In this document: piece by piece, positions 8,562-17,037 of the stretch
How positions within the stretch are numbered: the first letter of the stretch is position 1
Layout of the letters: each line of letters starts with the position of its first letter
DNA from: Lachnoclostridium sp. UBA3262
GTDB taxonomy: Bacteria; Bacillota; Clostridia; Lachnospirales; Lachnospiraceae
NCBI GenBank assembly: GCA_002362575.1
Contig: DEUM01000063.1
Coordinates: 1 to 49,454, forward strand
Direction: 5' to 3'
DNA length: 49,454 bases
The notes under the pieces: generated by a model
Databases searched by the model: none
Told to the model about the DNA's origin: nothing
Seen by the model: only the letters and a program-made list of their open reading frames with translations
Translations under genes and position numbers: made by a program

Positions 8562-9194
8562 CTATACTTCCTTCCTTTCTAATAAAATCCGTACAATCAT
8601 ATTTGCCTCATGAGCAGCACACACTGCCACTCTGGGTGCCATCAAAGACATCCCCTGTTCAATCCCCGATACCTTGTCCCCACATAGGTAAAAATGGCTG
8701 GTAACCCTTTCCGTCTGAATCGTATTACTACTCTCATACCCTGCCATACCGGAACCAGCGACAAGATATTTCTCCGGCAGCTCTGACAACACGACATCCA
8801 CCAGCATGGATTTCGCTTCCGGACTGTCAAATGCCTCACAGATTACATCCGCCCCTTCCAGAAGCGGCGCCGCATTTTCTTCGTCCATTTTTATAAAATG
8901 TGTCTCAATCTCCATGTAAGGATTGATTTCTAAAAGCTGCTCCCTCAACGCCTCCGTTTTCGGTAACCCGATATGCTGAATCCGGTACTCCTGACGGTTT
9001 AGGTTTGAAATATCAACCGTATCAAAATCAATCAGTATCAGCTTTCCCACGCCGACTCTTGTCAGGGCAAATGCTACATGGGAGCCAAGTCCGCCAAGCC
9101 CGGCAACTGCCACAGAGGAATCATGCAGTATCTTTTCCACCCATTCGGTATGCCGCTCACAGCGCATCTCTCTCAGTTGCTCTTCTGAAATCAT
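8562..9194 (-). CDS. thiF: ThiS adenylyltransferase ThiF (short, family-2 type)
   Basis: Activates the ThiS C-terminus with ATP. The nucleotide-binding GLGGLGSH lies near residue 33, followed by IDFDTVDISNLNRQ, the ATP-contacting stretch of the E1-like superfamily. At 210 residues it lacks the zinc-binding tail of E. coli ThiF and matches the short clostridial type. The start is taken at the ATG at 9194 (MISEEQ) with GGAGG five bases upstream; the frame also opens at a GTG four codons earlier that overlaps thiS. Confidence 0.9.
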   Translation of the reverse strand: MISEEQLREMRCERHTEWVEKILHDSSVAVAGLGGLGSHVAFALTRVGVGKLILIDFDTVDISNLNRQEYRIQHIGLPKTEALREQLLEINPYMEIETHFIKMDEENAAPLLEGADVICEAFDSPEAKSMLVDVVLSELPEKYLVAGSGMAGYESSNTIQTERVTSHFYLCGDKVSGIEQGMSLMAPRVAVCAAHEANMIVRILLERKEV

Positions 9195-9195
9195 A

Positions 9196-9393
9196 TCATC
9201 CTCCACCTACAAAGCTTACCACTTCAATCACATCGCCATCGTGAAGCAACGCCTGCTTATAATCACCCTTGCTGACAATCTCACCATTTATCTCAACGGC
9301 AATCCGGGATTTGTCGAAACCTTCTTTCATGACCATATCTTCTACCGAAATATTTTCATAACCGGACTTTTCCGCTCCGTTAATCTGAACCAT
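9196..9393 (-). CDS. thiS: Sulfur carrier protein ThiS
   Basis: A 65-residue beta-grasp protein ending in Gly-Gly-Gly, the C-terminus adenylylated by ThiF and converted to thiocarboxylate. The start at 9393 (MVQINGAE) has GGAGA seven bases upstream; the ATG two codons earlier is too close to it. It is the first gene of the thi operon, behind its own promoter and a long leader hairpin. One extra Gly beyond the usual GG is noted. Confidence 0.9.
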   Translation of the reverse strand: MVQINGAEKSGYENISVEDMVMKEGFDKSRIAVEINGEIVSKGDYKQALLHDGDVIEVVSFVGGG

Positions 9394-9430
9394 GCACATT
9401 CTCCTTTCTCATCGCTCTGTTTCATACAAA

Positions 9431-9489
9431 GAGAATACCTCAAGAAAGCCCACACCCGAGGTGGTGTGCCCCTTCTTGAGGTATCCTCA
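9431..9489 (-). promoter_or_regulatory. Structured 5' leader hairpin of the thi operon
   Basis: ATACCTCAAGAA (9435-9446) pairs perfectly over 12 bp with TTCTTGAGGTAT (9473-9484). Inside is a second stem, GCACACC against GGTGTG with a small bulge. GAG/CTC extends the base beyond a mismatch. There is no U-run after it, so it is not a simple terminator. The TPP riboswitch core (CUGAGA and the ACC/GAUNNGG regions) is absent. It lies between the promoter and the thiS ribosome site, so a cis-regulatory RNA role is inferred. Confidence 0.6.
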
Positions 9490-9500
9490 ATCTGTCTGCT

Positions 9501-9529
9501 ATAGTAGCACGTTATTCTGTTTTTGTCAA
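9501..9529 (-). promoter_or_regulatory. Sigma-A promoter of the thi operon
   Basis: Minus-strand TTGACA (9524-9529), a 17-bp spacer and TACTAT (9501-9506). The -35 abuts the stop codon of the DUF2207 gene. Transcription would start near 9494, just before the leader hairpin. Confidence 0.85.
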
Positions 9530-11383
9530 CTACCACGAGCCACCGCCGCCACCACCGACGCCGCCTCCGGAGAATCCTCCGCCACCACCGCTGCTTGAGC
9601 TTGGTGATGAAGTCATCGCAGACGTTGCCGATGACATCGTCGTATTCATAAAACTCTGAAATGCCATGATGTCGAATACCGTTCCCGAATGATAGTTGCC
9701 ATACCAATCCGGTGCTTCCACAGCAATGGATTCAAATTTCTGCATCCATTTTTTCGAAATATCCAGCACATAAGTATACGGTAAAATATCATAGAAATAC
9801 TGCGGATTTTCTGATACCAGCATTTCCAGCCTCTCCTTCTCTGCTGTCTCAAGGAAATTCCTGAAACCAAGAATTTTCCCCAGAATCTCTGTTCCATATT
9901 CGGTACGCTTTGACATATATGCGCAGAAAAACATCGCCGCACCGCTTGCCAGAATACTGAATATATAGGCAGCCATATACCATCCGTCTGCAAATAAAAG
10001 AGCATTCATCACGAACAAACGGAATACAATTATGCCTGGCACAAGAAATATCAGAAACGAAATAATGCGTATCCAAAGCTTTGCGCCAGTATCAAATAAT
10101 GCCATAAAACTAAACATAAACAATAGCCCGGAGCCAAGCGCAATCCCCGCTCCCATCAAGGCAGAATACTCATAATCTGCAATGGGAACATATGCCGCCA
10201 GCGCAAAGCAGGCAAAAGACAGAAGCCATAAAATCCATCCTTTATTTAATGAATTGGCATAAAACAGCTTGACCTTGTTTGCCCGGCAGTCTACCATTTT
10301 CTTTACAATGTTAATTGTCTTATAGAAAGAATTTTCTAAATCTCCTTTTGTAACCCTATCCCCTTTTCTGAAAAGCCCTTCCATAAAGACTCTCTCTGCT
10401 TCGTTATCCCCATCATATGGGCGTTTCCGAATCAGAGTAAAACTCTTTGACTTCTTTTCTTCAATTTCAATATAGCCCTTTTGCGCCAGATACACAACCA
10501 GTGAGACTACATCTGAGCTATCCAGCCGCCCCTTCCACGCAAATGCCATTTCCACGCTGTTTAAGTTATCCGGCGGGTAAAACTCTACCGTTTCCACAAC
10601 CGGATCATCCCGTCCGTAAATCCACCAAAGGAAGAACCCGGCAGCAATCGTCACAAATCCAAGTATATAAGCCACCCATGCCATCCACGGAGATTCTTTT
10701 ATCTTCTCAAAGTAGCCCTCCGGCAGCAAGAGCCGGACGGTTACCCCCTCTTTCGGCCGGAGCGTGACAGAGCTGTCTAACTTTCCTTCAATCCGATTCG
10801 CAACAACCTCATAGGTCAGTCCCCTTGTTCTGGATTCACCATACCCGCCATATACCATCCCCAGATTCTGCTCATCAAATTCATCCGGCATCCAGACGGT
10901 AAATGACACATTTTTTATCGTAGTATCCCACTCAGGCCCAATAATGTTAAAATAGAATTCATCGTTATTCTCCAGACTGTCATCCCCTACCTCATAATCA
11001 TAGGAAAGGCGGTACCGTCTGTCACCGATAATCGTGTAGTCTTCATTTCCGATTTTAATCTCTAAATACTCCCCATCCCTTGATTTCGTAAAATGATCCA
11101 TACCACAGCGTACATTGGATACCTTAGAACGAATCGTTTCTTCACTACCGTCCGTCCTCTTGACCTTACTGACAATCGGTATCCTGCGGAAAATACCATG
11201 GCGTCCCTGATGAAACGTTACATGGATGGTCTCCTCAATATGGTATACCCTCTCTTTTTTTACCTTGACATCCACATCGTACTTTTCAATCGTATACGCA
11301 TATGCGTCAGCTTTTATCGTCGGCGCCAAGAAGAAACATGCAAGCACAAAGAAAAAGCCAAGTATCATCTCTCTTTTTTTCAC
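9530..11383 (-). CDS. DUF2207 family membrane protein
   Basis: A 617-residue protein beginning at a GTG whose first base is the last base of the lemA stop codon. An N-terminal signal segment (about 7-26) is followed by a roughly 200-residue extracytoplasmic beta-rich DUF2207 region, a TM at about 235-257, a cytosolic stretch, and clustered TM segments between about 375 and 490. The C-terminus is a Ser/Gly-rich tail ending in GGGGGGSW, typical of the family. It is paired with LemA, a common Firmicutes arrangement. The biochemical function is unknown. Confidence 0.88.
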   Translation of the reverse strand: MKKREMILGFFFVLACFFLAPTIKADAYAYTIEKYDVDVKVKKERVYHIEETIHVTFHQGRHGIFRRIPIVSKVKRTDGSEETIRSKVSNVRCGMDHFTKSRDGEYLEIKIGNEDYTIIGDRRYRLSYDYEVGDDSLENNDEFYFNIIGPEWDTTIKNVSFTVWMPDEFDEQNLGMVYGGYGESRTRGLTYEVVANRIEGKLDSSVTLRPKEGVTVRLLLPEGYFEKIKESPWMAWVAYILGFVTIAAGFFLWWIYGRDDPVVETVEFYPPDNLNSVEMAFAWKGRLDSSDVVSLVVYLAQKGYIEIEEKKSKSFTLIRKRPYDGDNEAERVFMEGLFRKGDRVTKGDLENSFYKTINIVKKMVDCRANKVKLFYANSLNKGWILWLLSFACFALAAYVPIADYEYSALMGAGIALGSGLLFMFSFMALFDTGAKLWIRIISFLIFLVPGIIVFRLFVMNALLFADGWYMAAYIFSILASGAAMFFCAYMSKRTEYGTEILGKILGFRNFLETAEKERLEMLVSENPQYFYDILPYTYVLDISKKWMQKFESIAVEAPDWYGNYHSGTVFDIMAFQSFMNTTMSSATSAMTSSPSSSSGGGGGFSGGGVGGGGGGSW

Positions 11384-11937
11384 TAAAATTTCACCTGCAC
11401 ATTCTTCCGCTCCACGGCATCCTCAACCTCAAACATCGGCTTTGTTTCAAAATGAAACATACCTGCTATAATATTACTTGGTACGGTCTGAACCGACATA
11501 TTATATTTCTTTACCGCACCATTATAATATCTTCTTGCATTGGCAATGTCATTTTCCACGCCCTCAAGCTGTGCACTCAGCTCCATAAAATTCTGATTTG
11601 CCTTTAAATCCGGATATGCTTCCGCCAGCGCCATGATTTTCGGTATCATCTGGGAAATTGCCGCACCGTTGGAAATCTTTTCCTCGTCCGTCATCCCATT
11701 ATAATTTTCATTTCTCAGTGCGACCACCTGTTCCAGTGTCTCTTTCTCATGTTTGGCATATCCCTTTACCGTCTCGACCAGATTCGGTATCAGATCAAAA
11801 CGCTTTTTCAGATACACATCCATTGTGGAAAAAGCTTCCTCCACTGTGATTTTCCTTTTTACCAATGTATTGTAGTTGCTGATTACAAAAATAATCAATA
11901 TCAATACAATTACCCCAATAATAATCCCTGCTATCAT
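11383..11937 (-). CDS. lemA: LemA family protein
   Basis: A 184-residue protein with an N-terminal TM (about 2-22, IIIGVIVLILIIFVISNYN) and the long helical LemA domain. Marks include RFDLIPNLVETVKGYAKHE and the C-terminal ARRYYNGAVKKYN. The start is taken at the ATG at 11937, since GGAGG lies five bases upstream and overlaps the earlier in-frame ATG. It is translationally coupled to the DUF2207 gene. The role is unknown; the pair is often linked to the cell envelope. Confidence 0.92.
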   Translation of the reverse strand: MIAGIIIGVIVLILIIFVISNYNTLVKRKITVEEAFSTMDVYLKKRFDLIPNLVETVKGYAKHEKETLEQVVALRNENYNGMTDEEKISNGAAISQMIPKIMALAEAYPDLKANQNFMELSAQLEGVENDIANARRYYNGAVKKYNMSVQTVPSNIIAGMFHFETKPMFEVEDAVERKNVQVKF

Positions 11938-11980
11938 AATAACCTCCATTTCGAAATGTAAAAATCTTTTATTGTTCTAT

Positions 11981-12009
11981 ATTTTACCATGGCCAAAAAG
12001 ATAGTTCAA
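11981..12009 (-). promoter_or_regulatory. Sigma-A promoter of lemA
   Basis: Minus-strand TTGAAC (12004-12009), a 17-bp spacer and TAAAAT (11981-11986). It sits between the stop of the alkyltransferase-like gene and lemA. Confidence 0.75.
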
Positions 12010-12018
12010 TGTTTTTGT

Positions 12019-12342
12019 CTAATATATCCATGGTGTTTCCCACTGATATTCTTCCATTTTTACATGCCCATCCTCAAACTCCACTCCATCCGCCATAAGA
12101 AGCTCCACCTGACGGTTTGCACCACCAAAGGCAAACGCAGAGGAAACCCTTCCATCCTTTGTCACCACCCGGTAACAGGGAATTCCTTCCGAGTCCGGAT
12201 TCACGTGGAGGGCATAGCCTACTACCCTCGCCCATCTTTTATTTCCGGCAAGAGAAGCCACCTGTCCATAGGAAGCCACTTTTCCCCTTGGTATCTGCTT
12301 TACTACCTCATATATCTTTTCAAAGGTGTTCTTTTCCTGCAT
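12019..12342 (-). CDS. MGMT/alkyltransferase-like DNA-binding protein
   Basis: A 107-residue single domain corresponding to the DNA-binding and active-site domain of O6-alkylguanine-DNA alkyltransferases. The helix-turn-helix region is PRGKVASYGQVASLAG (18-33), the Arg-finger region NKRWARVVGYAL follows, and the active-site motif is PCYRV at 55-59. Cys56 is kept, unlike in true ATL proteins where it is Trp or Ala, but the usual His of PCHRV is Tyr57. It may be a repair methyltransferase with altered Cys activation or a damage sensor. It follows aroB by 36 bp. Confidence 0.85.
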   Translation of the reverse strand: MQEKNTFEKIYEVVKQIPRGKVASYGQVASLAGNKRWARVVGYALHVNPDSEGIPCYRVVTKDGRVSSAFAFGGANRQVELLMADGVEFEDGHVKMEEYQWETPWIY

Positions 12343-12378
12343 CGTCTCTCTCCAATACTGTCAACTATATTTTTACAA

Positions 12379-13491
12379 TTACATGGCAAGGATAATATCC
12401 CGAATTTCTTCCTCTGCAACCTCCCTCGCATACACATCCTCGCCAAAGGTCATAACTTTACCAATTCCTTGTTGGAATACAAAACGAAGCTTGCCATTCC
12501 GCACCTTTTTATCCGTATATAGCTTTCTTACAAGTTTTTCTTTATCGATATAATCGGGAATTGTCACTGGCAGCCCTACCCTCTCTAACAGAGAAATTAC
12601 GCGGTCTCTCTGTTCTTCACTGAGATACCCCGACTGACAGCCAAGCTTCACCTGCGCCGTCATACCGATGGAAAGCGCCTCCCCATGCAAAAGACAATAC
12701 TCACTTACGGTCTCAATAGCACGGCCTACCGTATGTCCGAGGTTTAAAACTTCGCGATAGCTCTTTTCTCTCTCATCTTTCATTACCACTTCATATTTTA
12801 CTGCGCAGTTTCTTTCCGAAATGTATTCGCAGGCTTCCGGTTTACAGGAAAGAATCTCTCCCATATGCCCTTCAATATATTCGAACAGCTCCGCATCTGC
12901 CAGACAGGCATGCTTAATTGTCTCTGCCAGCCCATTTATCATATGGCGTTTCGGCAGTGTCTTCCATGTGTCAATATCCACATAGACCTTGAGAGGCTGA
13001 TAAATCAGACCAATCAGATTTGTCGCAAGCTCTGTATCGACTGCTGTTTTTCCGCCAATCGAGGCGTCCGCAGCAGCCAGTAAAGTCGTCGCAAAGTTAA
13101 TAAATGGCACGCCCCGTCCAAATGTCCCTGCAAGAAAACCAGCCAAATCCGTAACAACGCCGCCACCAACAGCAATCACACAGCAATCTCTCCGGTATTC
13201 CTTTGCCAGCATGGCATCCTCGAGCATTTCCTTCGTCTTTCTTACCTTACTTTTTTCTCCCGCCGGAAACACAAACAAATCGCCCTGATATCCTTCCTTT
13301 TTTAATGCCTCCAACACAGGTTTTCCATACAGAGGCTCCACAATGCTGTCCGTAATTACTGCAAACTTCTTTATATTTCCCGCCAGCCCATTTTTTATAT
13401 CTTCAATCAAAACGGGTATCAGATTCCGCCCTATCTGTACATTATAAGAATCATCTACAACCTTTTTTAACTCTACTCGAAATTCCTTCAT
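12379..13491 (-). CDS. aroB: 3-dehydroquinate synthase AroB
   Basis: Second shikimate-pathway enzyme, converting DAHP to 3-dehydroquinate with NAD and a divalent metal. The NAD/substrate region reads GGGVVTDLAGFLAGTFGRG and then DASIGGKTAVD. Metal-ligand motifs are LAETIKHA, LNLGHTVGRAIE and LLHGEALSIGM. The start is taken at the ATG at 13491, behind GAGGG; seven upstream in-frame codons lack a ribosome site. No other aro gene is adjacent. Confidence 0.95.
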   Translation of the reverse strand: MKEFRVELKKVVDDSYNVQIGRNLIPVLIEDIKNGLAGNIKKFAVITDSIVEPLYGKPVLEALKKEGYQGDLFVFPAGEKSKVRKTKEMLEDAMLAKEYRRDCCVIAVGGGVVTDLAGFLAGTFGRGVPFINFATTLLAAADASIGGKTAVDTELATNLIGLIYQPLKVYVDIDTWKTLPKRHMINGLAETIKHACLADAELFEYIEGHMGEILSCKPEACEYISERNCAVKYEVVMKDEREKSYREVLNLGHTVGRAIETVSEYCLLHGEALSIGMTAQVKLGCQSGYLSEEQRDRVISLLERVGLPVTIPDYIDKEKLVRKLYTDKKVRNGKLRFVFQQGIGKVMTFGEDVYAREVAEEEIRDIILAM

Positions 13492-13584
13492 CGCAGTACC
13501 CTCATTTCTCAAATTTATTCTGCTTCAAGTGTACCATACTGTCGGATATTTATCTAGAAGAAGTTCCTGGCACAACATTTATAG

Positions 13585-13634
13585 TTGACGCATTAAACCT
13601 TTTGTCTTATACTATGGTTTATAACATAAACCAT
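13585..13634 (+). promoter_or_regulatory. Promoter with palindromic operator-like site for the lipoprotein gene
   Basis: TTGACG (13585-13590), a 17-bp spacer and TATACT (13608-13613). Directly after the -10 lies ATGGTTTA / TAAACCAT (13614-13621 and 13627-13634), an 8-bp perfect inverted repeat over the expected start site. It could bind a repressor or form a short 5' hairpin. Confidence 0.72.
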
Positions 13635-13654
13635 AAAAAGGGGGACTCTATAAT

Positions 13655-14722
13655 ATGGAAAAGTTTTATAAAAATATAACCGGAGCACTATTGCTGTTAC
13701 TCTGCTTATCAGCAGGATGCTGCTTTCTGACAGGATGTTCCCAAAGCAATTATATGGGAACCGATATGGCTGAGCCAACAAACTCTGCCCGCCCGGATTT
13801 GGACTCGATTGTGGCAGAAAATAAGACTTACGGTCTTTCCCTGCCAAATGCCGAAAAATTTAGAGATATTTTAAAGGATTTTATTTACTGGGAATACGCT
13901 ACCACGATTGAAAAGGATGAACCCGGCCATATAATGAATTATCTCAAAAAAGCAGGCTTTCCGGAAACGGAAGTAAAAATACGCCTGTATTATCGGGAAT
14001 GTGACCATTCGGACTACGATGAACTGGAAAGTAATTTTTATGAGATTATAGCAGTCGCTCCAGATTATAAGGTATTATCTGATTTTACATTTACATATAC
14101 TGCCAGAGGGATATCTTCGAACTATGAATGTAATTACGGAGTGCTTGCTGACGAAGACGAAAATGAAATCGAAACCGCTGACGCTTCATCGCAGGAAATC
14201 GAGAAAAATATTTCTTCATGGCACACTTTCTTTGGAGAAACAAGCATTACTTTAAACGAATCCGAGGCAAAAAGCTACAAGGTAAAAAATAAATTCCCGG
14301 CAGGTGAAAAGGAAGAAATTTTGTCCCTAATTCAGCAAATAATAAAGAAAAACTATAAAGAAGAAAAAGACACAATCATTTATATAGAGGATTTTCTTCC
14401 CGCTTCTCATCGCATATCAGGCAGAGTAATTGATTTAAACATTACAGATAAATATGATATGCCATTATACTGGATTAACTCGCCGCTTCATTACACCGGC
14501 AAAAAAATGGAGGATTTCGAGGGAATCTACTGGGACACACATTATTCCACCAATTATTCCGGCGCCAGTCCAGAGTATCACCCTACTATTAAAAAGGTAA
14601 AAAAATGGGCGCAGGAAGAAAGGGACGCTGTCGATATCAGTAAATGTATTCTGGCATACCACATAAAGGACGGAAAAATGATTGACTTAAAACAGCAAAC
14701 TCAGCTATCTGATACGAAATAA
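13655..14722 (+). CDS. Predicted lipoprotein of unknown function
   Basis: A 355-residue protein with a lipobox LTGC at 25-28, so Cys28 should be lipidated and the protein anchored outside the membrane. No family was recognised. The mature part is mixed and Tyr/Asp/Glu-rich. It is one of the few plus-strand genes and is transcribed divergently from aroB from its own promoter behind an AAGGGGG ribosome site. It ends 112 bp before glmS, which has a separate promoter. Confidence 0.8.
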   Translation: MEKFYKNITGALLLLLCLSAGCCFLTGCSQSNYMGTDMAEPTNSARPDLDSIVAENKTYGLSLPNAEKFRDILKDFIYWEYATTIEKDEPGHIMNYLKKAGFPETEVKIRLYYRECDHSDYDELESNFYEIIAVAPDYKVLSDFTFTYTARGISSNYECNYGVLADEDENEIETADASSQEIEKNISSWHTFFGETSITLNESEAKSYKVKNKFPAGEKEEILSLIQQIIKKNYKEEKDTIIYIEDFLPASHRISGRVIDLNITDKYDMPLYWINSPLHYTGKKMEDFEGIYWDTHYSTNYSGASPEYHPTIKKVKKWAQEERDAVDISKCILAYHIKDGKMIDLKQQTQLSDTK

Positions 14723-14746
14723 CACGAATTTATTTATACTGTTTTC

Positions 14747-14775
14747 TTGACAATGTGAACGAGAAATGATACCAT
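14747..14775 (+). promoter_or_regulatory. Sigma-A promoter of glmS
   Basis: TTGACA (14747-14752), a 17-bp spacer and TACCAT (14770-14775). The remaining leader is about 55 nt, so the roughly 150-nt glmS ribozyme does not fit. Confidence 0.75.
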
Positions 14776-14834
14776 TTTCTAAACAAAAAAGGAGTAAAAA
14801 AATCATTTTATAAAACCAAAAAGGAGAACAGTTT

Positions 14835-16658
14835 ATGTGTGGAATCATTGGTCATGTCGGAGTAGATGATGTAAAGAAAGCTCTGATAAACGGCTTACAG
14901 ACATTAGAATACCGTGGCTATGACAGCGCTGGTATTGCTTATTTTACAGGCGATAAAATCAAAACTGTAAAAACAGTAGGAAAAGTTTCCTGCTTAAAAG
15001 ACAAGGTAAACAAAACCGCTGGCAATGACCTTGCTACCTGTGGTGTTGGTCATACCCGCTGGGCAACCCACGGAGGTGTTTCAGACACCAACTCCCACCC
15101 TCATACAGCAGGAAAGGTTACCCTGATTCACAATGGTATTATTGAAAATTATAAAGAACTTCAGGATGAGTTGGAAGAAAAAGGTGTAACCCCAATTTCC
15201 CAGACAGACACAGAAATTGCTGCCATGGTAATCAATGACTGCTATACCGGGAATCCGGAAGCGGCAATCCGAAAAGCCACAGCAAAGCTGGAGGGTGCTT
15301 ACGGCTTCTGCATTATGTTTTCCGATATTCCGGAAACGATTTATGCCGTCCGCAACGGCAGTCCACTAGTGGCAGCGCACACCGATAAAGGCTCTATTAT
15401 TGCCTCGGATATGGTTGCCCTTGTCAGCTACACAAAGCATTACTTTGTATTAAAAGAAGGTCATATTGCAAAAATGACAAAGGATGAAATCATTGTCAGG
15501 GATGAAAACGGCGAGGTATACGGCCCTCATATTCATCATATTAGCTGGGATGTAGCTGCTGCAAAAAAGGGCGGTTACGATTACTTTATGATGAAGGAAA
15601 TCCGCGAGCAGCCGGAGGCGCTTTTAAACACAATCCGTCCCCGCATCGTAAACGGACTTCCTGATTTTTCAGCGGACAATGTGAGCGACGATATATTCAA
15701 AAATGTTGACCGCATTATTATTACTGCCTGCGGGACAGCTATGCATGCGGGACTAATTGGAAAAAATATGATTGAGCGTCTGTGCCGTATACCGGTAACA
15801 GTAGAAATTGCTTCAGAATTTCGTTACCAGAATCCAATTATGGATGAGAATACTCTCCTAATCACGATTTCCCAGTCCGGTGAAACGGCAGATACCCTTG
15901 CCGCCCTTCGTCTGGCAAAGGAACGCGGTGCGAAAACTTTATCCGTTGTTAACGTAAAAGGTTCCTCCATTGCCCGTGAAAGCGACTATGTCTTATATAC
16001 CCATGCCGGCCCGGAGATTGCTGTGGCAAGTACAAAAGCATACACCGTACAGGTTTCCGTTATGTACCTGATTGCTTTCCGCTTTGCCCTTATCATTGGC
16101 AAAATCAGCAAATCCGAAGCTGCTGATTATATGAATATGATGATGGACACCGTTGACAGCGTAGATAAAGTGTTAAGTTACGATTCCCAGGTTGAAAATA
16201 TTGCGAAACGTCTTACTAAAGCAAATGACATCTTTTTCTTGGGACGGGGCTTAGATTACTCCCTCTCCTGCGAAGGTTCACTGAAATTAAAGGAAATCAG
16301 TTACATTCACTCGGAGGCCTATGCCGCCGGTGAATTAAAGCACGGTACGATTTCCCTTATTACCGACAATGTGCCGGTCATTGCTGTAGCAACCCAACCG
16401 GATGTTTACGCAAAAATAATTTCCAATGTTCAGGAAGTCCGCTCCCGTGGCGCCATGGTTATTCTGGTAACCGGCGCCGAGGCTTCGGTTGACACTGCTT
16501 TGTGCGACCACCAGATTGTACTACCTGAAACGGATCCTCTCTTTGCACCATTTGTTGCAACCGTCGTCCTTCAGTACCTTGCCTACTATGTAGCCGTTGA
16601 AAAAGGACTGAACGTCGACCAGCCACGAAACCTCGCAAAGAGCGTCACTGTCGAGTAA
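14835..16658 (+). CDS. glmS: Glutamine-fructose-6-phosphate aminotransferase GlmS
   Basis: A 607-residue, full-length enzyme that makes glucosamine-6-phosphate for peptidoglycan. The N-terminal class II glutaminase begins MCGIIGHVG with nucleophile Cys2 and contains HTRWATHG. Two SIS isomerase domains follow, with SQSGETADTLAALRLAK and STKAYTVQ. The family-typical LAKSVTVE ends the protein. Two near-identical A-rich GGAG sites lie 32 bp apart (14781-14794 and 14813-14826); only the second is at the right distance from the ATG. The leader has no glmS ribozyme. Confidence 0.97.
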   Translation: MCGIIGHVGVDDVKKALINGLQTLEYRGYDSAGIAYFTGDKIKTVKTVGKVSCLKDKVNKTAGNDLATCGVGHTRWATHGGVSDTNSHPHTAGKVTLIHNGIIENYKELQDELEEKGVTPISQTDTEIAAMVINDCYTGNPEAAIRKATAKLEGAYGFCIMFSDIPETIYAVRNGSPLVAAHTDKGSIIASDMVALVSYTKHYFVLKEGHIAKMTKDEIIVRDENGEVYGPHIHHISWDVAAAKKGGYDYFMMKEIREQPEALLNTIRPRIVNGLPDFSADNVSDDIFKNVDRIIITACGTAMHAGLIGKNMIERLCRIPVTVEIASEFRYQNPIMDENTLLITISQSGETADTLAALRLAKERGAKTLSVVNVKGSSIARESDYVLYTHAGPEIAVASTKAYTVQVSVMYLIAFRFALIIGKISKSEAADYMNMMMDTVDSVDKVLSYDSQVENIAKRLTKANDIFFLGRGLDYSLSCEGSLKLKEISYIHSEAYAAGELKHGTISLITDNVPVIAVATQPDVYAKIISNVQEVRSRGAMVILVTGAEASVDTALCDHQIVLPETDPLFAPFVATVVLQYLAYYVAVEKGLNVDQPRNLAKSVTVE

Positions 16659-16691
16659 CCATGATGACCGTGATGGCTACAAGCCAGTCAA

Positions 16692-16752
16692 AATAAAAAG
16701 AAAAAAGTGCCCCATGCAAGCGAGCTTGCGGGGCGCTTTTTTCTTTTTATTT
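16692..16752 (+). terminator. Strong intrinsic terminator after glmS
   Basis: GTGCCCC, TGCAAGC and an A-rich arm pair with GCTTGC, GGGCGC and TTTTTTCTTTTTATT, giving a stem of about 25 bp with few mismatches. The A-arm and T-arm make it potentially bidirectional. It lies 33 bp after the glmS stop. Confidence 0.9.
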
Positions 16753-16754
16753 TA

Positions 16755-17022
16755 GCGGGCGACAGCCCGCGTGCAGATTATCGCGCAGCGATAAGATGCT
16801 ATTAACTGGCTGGGCAACAGCCTATATACCAGATTATCGCGCAGCGATAAGATGCTATTAACTGGCTGGGCGACAGCCCGCGTGCAGATTATCGCGCAGC
16901 GATAAGATGCTATTAACTGGCTGGGCGACAGCCCATATGCCAGATTATCGCGCAGCGATAAGATGCTATTGACTGGCTAGGCAACAGCCTATATACCAGA
17001 TTATCGCGAAAGCGATAATCTG
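16755..17022 (+). repeat. Five tandem 55-56 bp units, each with two hairpins
   Basis: The core AGATTATCGC recurs at 16775, 16831, 16886, 16942 and 16998, a 55-56 bp period. Each unit has hairpin A, (T)GGGC-loop-GCCC(A), and hairpin B, TTATCGC-loop-GCGATAA. The last unit ends in a perfect 10-bp stem with a GAAA loop (16998-17021). Hairpin A varies as G-C, G-U and A-U across units. The array fills the convergent gap between glmS and the DUF4867 gene; no gene was seen in it. Confidence 0.9.
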
Positions 17023-17037
17023 CTTTGACGCGATTCC

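Noticed and set aside
9394..9500. TPP riboswitch before thiS
   Set aside because: The conserved CUGAGA and pyrimidine/pyrophosphate-binding segments are missing; only a long hairpin is present.
14776..14834. glmS ribozyme before glmS
   Set aside because: After the promoter only about 55 nt remain, far too short for the ribozyme, and its conserved core was not seen.
16755..17022. CRISPR array
   Set aside because: The 55-56 bp units are directly joined with no unique spacers, and no cas genes are present.
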